DNA from: Alphaproteobacteria bacterium
Lineage (GTDB): Bacteria > Pseudomonadota > Alphaproteobacteria > Bin95
Length of the DNA: 37,366 nt
Reading direction: 5' to 3'
Assembly: GCA_022821735.1 (NCBI GenBank)
Contig: JAJECZ010000193.1
Location: 1 to 37,366 of the forward strand
Positions 17,803-25,648 of this stretch are shown here, piece by piece; positions within the stretch are counted from its first letter, which is position 1; the number at the start of each line of letters is the position of its first letter. Both the position numbers and the translations under genes were made by a program. The notes beneath the pieces were generated by a model that saw only the letters and a list, made by a program, of their open reading frames with translations, did not search any database and had not been told where the DNA came from.

Positions 17803-18618
17803 ATGACAGGCCGTCGCCTTGTTGAAAGACCTGCCTTTCGGATAACCGCGATTGCAGCCTTTGCGTTCCTTGCCCCGTTCGCTTCCCTGCCACAGACGCA
17901 GGCGGCGGACTCGCCCTGGTATCTGGGCTTTCAGGTTCCGGTCATGTTTATCGACGACACGGAGTCGAGGACGACAGGCAGCAACACGATCCAGGGCCAT
18001 GCGCTGCCTTACAGCGCGAGGGCCACCTCCGAATACAAGGCCGGTTTCAAGCTCGCCGGCATAGTGGGCTATGAGTTCGGCGGGAACCTGCGCGTCGAGG
18101 GCGAACTGTTCTATGCGCGGGCCAGGGTGGACAGGCAGATTTACGGCAGCATCGTCTCGGCGGGAAATCCGGTTCCCGTCAGGGTGAATGTTCCGATCTC
18201 CGGCAGCGCCAGCCAGACGGGCGCCATGGCGAATATCTGGTTCGACATTCCGACGGACACCGACTGGACCCCTTATGTCGGCGGCGGCGTCGGCCTCATC
18301 CGGGTGGACCAAGGCGATCTGGAATACGACGCCAACACGCTGGCGAACAGGCTCGCAAAACTGCAGAACCCGAATGCGCCCGATTTTCCGCCCGGCTTTG
18401 TCCCGGAGATTTCATCGACCGATACCGCGTTCGGCTATCATTTTGGCGCCGGCGTCGGCTACCGGCTCAACGACAGGACGGTCTTGCAGTTCGGCTACCG
18501 CCTGCAGGCTGCGAATGACCTGGAGTTCGACGGCCGGAACGCCTTCGGCAACAGCATCGATGTAAAGACGGAACTGCGGGCGCACCTGTTCGAAATCGGG
18601 GTGCGGATGCGGTTTTGA
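17803..18618 (+). CDS. outer membrane beta-barrel protein (porin/opacity-like)
   Basis: Signal peptide 'ITAIAAFAFLAPFASLPQTQAADS', repeated amphipathic beta strands, 'YVGGGVGLIRV', C-terminal Phe; GGGAGGAAACAGCGC SD. Confidence 0.85.
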   Translation: MTGRRLVERPAFRITAIAAFAFLAPFASLPQTQAADSPWYLGFQVPVMFIDDTESRTTGSNTIQGHALPYSARATSEYKAGFKLAGIVGYEFGGNLRVEGELFYARARVDRQIYGSIVSAGNPVPVRVNVPISGSASQTGAMANIWFDIPTDTDWTPYVGGGVGLIRVDQGDLEYDANTLANRLAKLQNPNAPDFPPGFVPEISSTDTAFGYHFGAGVGYRLNDRTVLQFGYRLQAANDLEFDGRNAFGNSIDVKTELRAHLFEIGVRMRF

Positions 18619-18828
18619 CAGGCGTTGGTTGCCGACAGCCGCAGCCATGCACCGGTCCCTCCAATGATCCCGGGGCGCGAACGCCACGGACGCCCGCCCG
18701 GAAGAAAAAGAACAGGAAGACGCCCACGAAATTGCCGATATGCAGTACGTTGAGCCGATGTTGCATGTTGGGCGGGACTCGCCCATGAATTGTCGTTCGA
18801 TGCGAGCCGAAGACAGGAGACCGTCTGC

Positions 18829-19092
18829 ATGATCGAGGAAACCGCCCTGACGAAAGGTCAAGTCCGGAAGCTCACTGCCCTTCGCAAATCCCTCGGGCCT
18901 GCCATTGCCGACGAGGCATTTGCCAAATGGCTCGGCCAGCGGGTCGAGGCGCCAGAGGCCGACAGGGACGCGGAGGTCATCTCGGATGCGCTGTGGACTC
19001 TGGTCCAGGCAGGCAGGCTTTCGATCCGGCGGGGCGGCTACATCGTGCGGCGAGGCCGTAGGCGCGTCATCGTCGAACCGGGCGAAGCCTGA
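18829..19092 (+). CDS. small hypothetical protein (MIEETALTKGQVRKLTALRKSLGPAIADEAFAKWLGQR...)
   Basis: ATG 18829 with AGGAGA SD; charged, helix-rich. Confidence 0.6.
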   Translation: MIEETALTKGQVRKLTALRKSLGPAIADEAFAKWLGQRVEAPEADRDAEVISDALWTLVQAGRLSIRRGGYIVRRGRRRVIVEPGEA

Positions 19093-19524
19093 CCGCCGGC
19101 GACAAACCCGTCGGCTCCGCGTGCGGGACGCAGCAAGGAATGGCACGAAGGTGGAAACAGCACAGGGACAGACAAAGAGCGCCTCCACGTCGAATCCGTG
19201 CGCTTGCGACACGATGACGGATGTCACCGCCCACTCGTCCATCCGGTACAGGGAATGCAAGCAGAGCGCCAACTTGGGCTCCCTGAGCGCTCCCCAGCCG
19301 CCCCGGCGTGACAGAACCGGCAGAAATGTGCCTTCACGGGTCTAGAGGGAAACGGCATGTCCTCAGGTAGTCCAGCCATTCATGCCAACAGTAAACCACC
19401 GAAGGGTCACCCCGACCGTCACCTTACATTGCCAAGGTGGACACGAACCGTCAGAAATGCGATCAAGGTGGTCGATGACGTTGAAGTATTCCACTGACGC
19501 GCAGCTCTTGCCAGGAACCGACAA

Positions 19525-20907
19525 TTGGATGCAGCTAGGGCGCAGCGAATCTTCAGCGACCTCCAAGGCGTATCCGTCGGCGGATGGATTGTAAGCCGGT
19601 ACATCGGCCATGGTGGATCAGCAGTCGTCTTGGAAGGTCGCCGAGGAGGTGTTGTCTCTGCATTAAAGTTGATCGACCCCGAACTTGTTGAACGATTTGG
19701 GAAAGAACGACAAATAGCTCGCATTCGCCGAGAAGGTGAGCTAATTGCACACGACAATCCATATTTGGTTAAAATATACGATGCCAACGTGTGTTTAGAG
19801 ACCGACTACCTTTATGTGGCCATGGAATTGCTAGAAACCCCAACCCTGACAGACTTGATTCCTGATTTCCCTCGTGACAAAATTCTCCCTATACTTGAAC
19901 AAGTAGCTCATGCCGCCAAATACCTGGAAGCGAAAAATTTTGCTCATAGAGACATTAAACCGGATAACGTTTCAATCACCGCAGATTACAAGACAGCTAA
20001 ACTTCTTGATCTTGGCATTATTCGTCCCGTGCTAATCGAGAACACCGGCAACGTTACTGAAGATGCCTTTATTGGTACCACTCGGTACAGCTCTCCAGAA
20101 TACTTAACTCGTGAAGGAGATGGGGACAGCCCATGCCGCTGGCGCTCCTTAACCTTCTATCAACTAGGAGCGCTTCTACACGACATGATAATGAGGCGAC
20201 CGCTTTTTCATGACATTGATCACCCCCGAACCCGGCTCACTGACGCGGTCCGCTACACTACACCCGCAATCGAGTGTGCCGAGGTACACCCTAGGCTTGT
20301 GTCTCTAGCGAAGTGTTGTTTGCACAAGAACTGGCGTCTTCGATTAAATCTAGTAACTTGGGACGCCTTTTCAACGAATCCCAGGGCAATTGATGCTCGT
20401 TCGGCGAAACAGAGGGTACTCGACCGCGTTGAGGCGGGACGAGGCTCTGCCGCTGAGCCGGAAACGCCGGTAGCAGTGCGTTCTCAAAGGAGTGTAGTGG
20501 CGGGCATTCGTGCTCATATGGCCAATACCATTCATCAATCTTGTACAGAGTCTGGGGCTTTTCCGCCCATCGCGATCAATGATCTGGGAGACCCTGATCA
20601 ACCATGGCTCATCATGCGCGCTGGCCCTTCCCAACAACACGCATTGGCGGATGTTCTGATTGTCGGGTTTCTTCTAGAAGTCCTCGATGAGACTGGCGTG
20701 TACGTTCGGATTAGCGCAGTATCAGCTCTCGGAGAGTCTCAGTTTCATGCTGAAATGCCGGAGCTTTTGCAGGTCTACTCGGGTGAAGTGACGTCGCCGC
20801 AACTACGATCCGAAGTTGACAGCTATATGTTTCTGGCTTTCGATCATGCCCAGAGAAGTATTACTCATCGTGAGTCGAATGTGCTGTCACTAGAGGTGCC
20901 GCAATGA
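19525..20907 (+). CDS. eukaryotic-like serine/threonine protein kinase with C-terminal extension
   Basis: Gly loop 'YIGHGGSAVV', 'SALKLI', catalytic loop 'HRDIKPDNV', 'LLDLGI', 'GTTRYSSPEYL'; TTG start with AGGAA SD. Confidence 0.93.
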   Translation: MDAARAQRIFSDLQGVSVGGWIVSRYIGHGGSAVVLEGRRGGVVSALKLIDPELVERFGKERQIARIRREGELIAHDNPYLVKIYDANVCLETDYLYVAMELLETPTLTDLIPDFPRDKILPILEQVAHAAKYLEAKNFAHRDIKPDNVSITADYKTAKLLDLGIIRPVLIENTGNVTEDAFIGTTRYSSPEYLTREGDGDSPCRWRSLTFYQLGALLHDMIMRRPLFHDIDHPRTRLTDAVRYTTPAIECAEVHPRLVSLAKCCLHKNWRLRLNLVTWDAFSTNPRAIDARSAKQRVLDRVEAGRGSAAEPETPVAVRSQRSVVAGIRAHMANTIHQSCTESGAFPPIAINDLGDPDQPWLIMRAGPSQQHALADVLIVGFLLEVLDETGVYVRISAVSALGESQFHAEMPELLQVYSGEVTSPQLRSEVDSYMFLAFDHAQRSITHRESNVLSLEVPQ

Positions 20908-22073
20908 CAAATGTATTCGAAACCTGGTGGCGTGAGCCTTCGGAACTAGACCACGAGCAGGGGAATGTTATTTCTCTACCACCGGATGGCAGTTATCTTG
21001 TGAAGGGCCCACCGGGCAGCGGGAAGACAAACCTCCTGCTTCTTCGGGCCAATTACGTCACACTCAGGGAACATTCTAATCTTGTGGTTGTAACGTTCAA
21101 CCGGACGTTGAGGGAGTTTATTCAATCTGGTGCCCAAAGGTACTCTTTTGAGCCAAACCGCATTGTGACAGTAAGGCAGTTTTTCAACGAGCTGCTAAAG
21201 GAGGCAAACCACAGCTATGAAGAGGCTGGAGATTTCGGAGAGATGCGGCGGGCTAGGTTGGAAGCTGTTCAGGAGATCGTAGCTAATAGAGGTGGCGCAA
21301 TTTTTGATGTAATCTTGCTGGATGAGGCACAAGACTATGTGTCTGGCGAGATAGAGGTGTTTCGGTCACTTTGCCATGATCTGTTTATGGTAGCGGATTC
21401 TCGGCAACAAATATATCCAGGTGATACGGATATGGGGTTTCTTGAAGATAAGGTTGATGAGCAAATCGAGTTGACGCGTCATTATCGGAACGGTTTGCCT
21501 ATATGTCAAGTCGCGGACGGAATTGGAGGCACGTTCAGTCGCCCCTATACAGCGATTTCACCAACATGCAATTACAATTCTCCGGACCTTCAACCATCAG
21601 TGGAGATTTTTCGCGGAAACTTTGATACACAATGCGAAGAGATAGCTCGCCGGCTACAGAACCAACGAAGAGCGTACCCGGAGGCCGTTCTCGGAGTAAT
21701 TTGCCCGCGACTTAGCGAGGTGAGCCGTATCAGTGAGTTCCTGTCGCGGACGGAGTTGGCGGATCTGGTGTGTGTCCAAACAAGGGAGGATGGGTATCAA
21801 CCGGTGGATCCGAGCAAGCCAATCTGGGTGTCCACGGTGCATAGCGCGAAGGGCTTGGAATTTCGAGCATTGCACTTCGCATCTGCTGAAATCGTCACCC
21901 ATTTTGGCGCGGAACAGAAACGCTTGACCTACACCGCTGTGACTAGGGCGAAGACGGCGCTGAATGTCTATCATGACAGAGCGTTGCCGGGGTACTTTGA
22001 CGCAGCGTTGAATGCTGTTCGACCAGTTGCGAGGCCGAACGCGGATATCGGGGTCGCTTTTGGCACGAAGTGA
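20904..22073 (+). CDS. compact SF1 (UvrD/Rep-like) DNA helicase
   Basis: GPPGSGKT, VVTFNRTL, LLDEAQD, VADSRQQIY, ELTRHYRN, VSTVHSAKGLEF, LTYTAVTRAKTALNV; 4-bp ATGA overlap with kinase gene. Confidence 0.95.
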   Translation: MTNVFETWWREPSELDHEQGNVISLPPDGSYLVKGPPGSGKTNLLLLRANYVTLREHSNLVVVTFNRTLREFIQSGAQRYSFEPNRIVTVRQFFNELLKEANHSYEEAGDFGEMRRARLEAVQEIVANRGGAIFDVILLDEAQDYVSGEIEVFRSLCHDLFMVADSRQQIYPGDTDMGFLEDKVDEQIELTRHYRNGLPICQVADGIGGTFSRPYTAISPTCNYNSPDLQPSVEIFRGNFDTQCEEIARRLQNQRRAYPEAVLGVICPRLSEVSRISEFLSRTELADLVCVQTREDGYQPVDPSKPIWVSTVHSAKGLEFRALHFASAEIVTHFGAEQKRLTYTAVTRAKTALNVYHDRALPGYFDAALNAVRPVARPNADIGVAFGTK

Positions 22074-23409
22074 AACATACTGGGTGGCGGACTTAAGCCG
22101 CGAAGACATCGTTGAGGTTGCTAGGGGAGGCCCTGCGAACCCGGTGCGAGTGCCTGCCTCGCAGATCCCTAGAATGGATGCGGGACCAGACGGGGCATTG
22201 GCGGTATGGCGTGCAGTATCCAAAGGTGAGCTCGGTTGCCTGCCCCAAGTCATTATTGCAGACCAAGGAGTTCTTGAGGACTTCACCGCGTGGGCAGCGA
22301 CCTATTTCCCAAGCTTGGGTCCCCTAAGTGCCCAAACCCGGTTGCTGACGCCAACGGTCTTGCGAGAGGCGCGTAGGAGAGAGAGCGCGACCAACTGGAG
22401 AAGGCTAGCGGCGTGCGCGGTGGCGCTCTGCTTTGGGGAGGTACTAAGTTATACAGATCAGTCCAGACGAGCGACGGATATTACCTTTATCATGTGCCGG
22501 AGTACACTTTCCTTTACCTTGATACGCAGTGCAATACTGGGTTTTCAACCAAGTAGAATAAAGGAAATAGCGCAATCATGGAGAAGTGTTAGGAGTAGGC
22601 TAGGTCAGTCCACTAACGTGGAGTCTTCACAGCTCGTTCAAGAAATTATATTTGACTTGGCCAAGAAGGCCGAGGTGGGCACAACAGCAAAAGGAAGGGC
22701 ACTGCTGGGTTACGATCTCGATGTGCCTTCAATTCTTGGTAGATATGGCGTATATGGCGTTGGTAATGAAGGGCCTTTATTTTCTAGCCGGCAAAAGCAT
22801 GAACGAAGCCTGACTGCGGAGGAAAGGGTCGAAATATTTGATCGTGTGAGCACGGCGCTGGTGCATGAAGGAGGGCGGGGAGATCTAGAGAAAGGGTTGA
22901 TCTTGGCGACTCTGGCATACTGGTGCAGAGCAGGCTTTCCCCAGCAGTTAGCGATTATGGCGCCCTATCAGGAGGTGTTTCCGCAAAGCACCATATGGTT
23001 AGCCGCGCTACAGCAAGAAAGCGCAAAATCGGATGCGCTAGCGATTGGAGAAGGGATTGGCTGGCGTTTGGCTAGGGAGTTATTTCGCGCCGGGGATGTA
23101 TTTGCCACGCCAAGTTGCGATATATCGGAATTGGAGCTCGAGGTGTTGATGAGAGGAAGCAACTTCAAAGGCTTGACGACTGCCTCGGATAGAGCCCGAC
23201 TGGAAGTGGAATTGTTTCCAGGGGTTACAACGGTTGTGAGAACCGAACACTACTCGGTTCAAAGTCCGGGTGAGGTGCCGATAACTGGCAACACTCTTCA
23301 TAGTGCTTTCGAAGAAAAAGAAAGAGAGAGGGCATTGAAGTCAGTGGAGAGTTCGTTACAGAGAGCCGTTAGGGATATTCAAAGGTTGCGGAGACAAAAA
23401 AGAAGGTAG
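22060..23409 (+). CDS. hypothetical protein, about 449 aa, third gene of kinase-helicase cassette
   Basis: Frame open from 22012; TTG at 22060 is a plausible start overlapping the helicase stop; no recognised domain motif; charged C-terminal 'EKERERALKSVESSLQRAVRDIQRLRRQKRR'. Confidence 0.75.
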   Translation: MARSETYWVADLSREDIVEVARGGPANPVRVPASQIPRMDAGPDGALAVWRAVSKGELGCLPQVIIADQGVLEDFTAWAATYFPSLGPLSAQTRLLTPTVLREARRRESATNWRRLAACAVALCFGEVLSYTDQSRRATDITFIMCRSTLSFTLIRSAILGFQPSRIKEIAQSWRSVRSRLGQSTNVESSQLVQEIIFDLAKKAEVGTTAKGRALLGYDLDVPSILGRYGVYGVGNEGPLFSSRQKHERSLTAEERVEIFDRVSTALVHEGGRGDLEKGLILATLAYWCRAGFPQQLAIMAPYQEVFPQSTIWLAALQQESAKSDALAIGEGIGWRLARELFRAGDVFATPSCDISELELEVLMRGSNFKGLTTASDRARLEVELFPGVTTVVRTEHYSVQSPGEVPITGNTLHSAFEEKERERALKSVESSLQRAVRDIQRLRRQKRR

Positions 23410-23537
23410 AGCGGTGTGGGTGTCACCCGGCTCATGGCCTTGACCCCTCAGAATCCATTGGGAGCGATTGCTTGTGGATGCTGATCGGCGTCGAAATAGC
23501 GCGCCGAACAACAAGGGCTGCATTATGCGGTCAAGTA

Positions 23538-24458
23538 TCAACTTTTACCCAGAACATCGGTCAGCTTTTGCGCCTTCTGCAGGCTTGCGAACGACGTGTA
23601 GCGAGGGCTCTGCATGGCACCCTGCGGAGCGTTTCCGTAGGGAATAGGCCCGATAGGCTTGGCGCTCTCCGAAAACACAACCTTGTACTTTCCGCCTTCG
23701 CCATAGGGCTCGATACGGGAGACAGGGGCGTAGTGCGTGATGGCGGAAACAGGCTGCGTGCGATATGCGGCGATGTATTTGATCTTGTCGAGCATGCCGC
23801 CGGAGATGCGAATCGCATACCAACAGTGTTGGCCGAGGAACGTCTCCTCGAACCCGTCCTTCTGGGCCGGAACGATGATCGTGTCGCGCTTCCGGCTTGT
23901 CGGCTGTGCGCTGGACAGAGGATCGGTGGCGAACGGAGCCGCGACCGCCTTCGGGAACTCGAAGGCCCGCAGACCGACCAGAGGAAGAATCTGCAGAATC
24001 TCCTTCATGAATCCTTGGGTGTCTGCCTTCTCGGCTTCAGTCAGCGATGGCTCCTGGGGCGCGTTGCCGTTGTCGAGAAGGGAGCGCCCTGTCTCCACAC
24101 CTCGCTTGACGAGGGCATATTCGAGCCAGGTGACGTGCGCCCGGTTCAGTCCGCCGGAGGTCGAAACGAACACCGCGGCCCAATCCCAGAAGTCCTTGTC
24201 CTTGTGGTGCGAATCGATGCGCCCCTTCACGCCGTCGGCCTGCCCGATATAGAGGGTGGGCAGATCGTCATCCTCGTTGCGGTAGCCGACGAGAACGTAG
24301 ATGCCGGTGCGCTGCATTTCGCTGCGCTGGCGAACCTCGGACCAGTCGGACCTGCGAAAAACCAGCCCAAGGCCGGTCCAGTTCATGCGGTCGATCAGGC
24401 GGACCCCTTCCGGATCGCCATCAGGGACAAATATGCGGATGGTGAACGGATCAGCCAT
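23538..24458 (-). CDS. GIY-YIG nuclease family protein with C-terminal unknown domain
   Basis: 'GIYVLVG', 'LYIGQADGVKGRIDSH', 'WLEYALVKRG' canonical GIY-YIG motifs; ATG at 24458. Confidence 0.93.
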   Translation of the reverse strand: MADPFTIRIFVPDGDPEGVRLIDRMNWTGLGLVFRRSDWSEVRQRSEMQRTGIYVLVGYRNEDDDLPTLYIGQADGVKGRIDSHHKDKDFWDWAAVFVSTSGGLNRAHVTWLEYALVKRGVETGRSLLDNGNAPQEPSLTEAEKADTQGFMKEILQILPLVGLRAFEFPKAVAAPFATDPLSSAQPTSRKRDTIIVPAQKDGFEETFLGQHCWYAIRISGGMLDKIKYIAAYRTQPVSAITHYAPVSRIEPYGEGGKYKVVFSESAKPIGPIPYGNAPQGAMQSPRYTSFASLQKAQKLTDVLGKS

Positions 24459-25648
24459 TATTGTCTCGCGACGAGAGACGCGGAACTTGCTTCGTATCGA
24501 TATTGGGTAATGGTTCCATCCCGGATCTTTTGAACTGCGTCGTCGATGACGTCGAGAGGCACCAGGAACCACTCGCGCGGCACAACCGGATTGCCGAAGC
24601 GGTCTTCGATCTCGATGTCAAGACGCGCCGGCGCGAAGATGCGGTGGATCAACTGCTCCAGCTTCGCGCGGTCGATGTTGTAGAGACTATAGGTGGCGAC
24701 GATCTGGACCTCGGCCATCAGGAACGTCGGGTCGAGCCGGGCGCCGGCGATGCGCGTTTCCACCTTCGCGGTGGTGACGCCGATTTTATGCACGAGGTCA
24801 CGGTTTTCAGCGACGAACGGAATATCCGCCTTGCTCCGCAGCACGTAGATGGTGCCGCTGGCCTCGTCGCCGTCCGCGGTCATGTCAGCAAACAGCGGAC
24901 CCGCCGACGTCTCCAGTATCCGTCTGCCCTTCTCGTCCTTGTGCAAGGCCCGCTGGAGCGAACGCCTGAGCATGTTGCTCTCGGTGCCGTTATCAAAGAT
25001 CACGCGCAGCCGCGCGTCGCGGTCGCCGTAACGCTGCGTGAACTCCTCGCCCATCTCAGCGACATAGGCTTTCTGCCCGCCAATGATGAAGAACCGGCCG
25101 GGCTCGATGTCGGCCTGGATGCCAAGGGGACGGGTTTCCCGGAGACCGGCGTCCAGTTCCTTCTGGACTTGCTCGAAGAGCGGACGGAACGTCTCGAAGT
25201 CCTCGCATTTGCTGCGGGTCGCGATCTCCTCAGCGGCGCGTTTCTCTGCGCTCGATCGCACGTGGCGGAGTTCGCCAATGTCCGGCGCGGCAGACTCGAC
25301 GCCGAGCTCCGCCAGCAAGGCGTCGTCGTCCATACCGTCCGGGGACGGGGAGGCGGTTTCGGCTGGATGGCTCAGGAGATCCTGATGGTCGAGAGAGGAT
25401 AGCAATTCCCGACATTTATCCTGCTCGCGGATACGGTCCAAACGCACCGCATAGAGACGTTCGAAGATGTCGCCGTCCTCGCTGTGGCGCGGAGCGTGGC
25501 CATGCGCCTCGACGAAACGCTGGATTTCTTCGAAGCCCGCGATGATCCTCTCTTCTTTCGGCGTGCGGCTTGCCGCCTTCTCCGGCTCGACGACGACGCC
25601 GAGGTCCGCGAGCAGGGCGTCGTCCTCGTCGGTGAACTTCCTATCCAT
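24458..25648 (-). CDS. GIY-YIG nuclease of the Mug113/T5orf172 type
   Basis: 'SGTIYVLRSK', 'VHKIGVTTAKVETRIAGA', 'LEQLIHRIF', 'REWFLVPLDVI'; stop/start abut with flanking genes. Confidence 0.88.
   Translation of the reverse strand: MDRKFTDEDDALLADLGVVVEPEKAASRTPKEERIIAGFEEIQRFVEAHGHAPRHSEDGDIFERLYAVRLDRIREQDKCRELLSSLDHQDLLSHPAETASPSPDGMDDDALLAELGVESAAPDIGELRHVRSSAEKRAAEEIATRSKCEDFETFRPLFEQVQKELDAGLRETRPLGIQADIEPGRFFIIGGQKAYVAEMGEEFTQRYGDRDARLRVIFDNGTESNMLRRSLQRALHKDEKGRRILETSAGPLFADMTADGDEASGTIYVLRSKADIPFVAENRDLVHKIGVTTAKVETRIAGARLDPTFLMAEVQIVATYSLYNIDRAKLEQLIHRIFAPARLDIEIEDRFGNPVVPREWFLVPLDVIDDAVQKIRDGTITQYRYEASSASLVARQ

Noticed and set aside
18412-19272. 286 aa minus-strand ORF between the barrel protein and kinase
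   Set aside because: Overlaps antisense to the barrel protein 3' end and the 18829..19092 gene; the fragment 'LYRMDEWAVTSVIVSQAHGFDVEALFV' looks protein-like but I cannot assign it; possibly a remnant.
24461-25402. 313 aa plus-strand ORF
   Set aside because: Antisense to the Mug113-type GIY-YIG gene.
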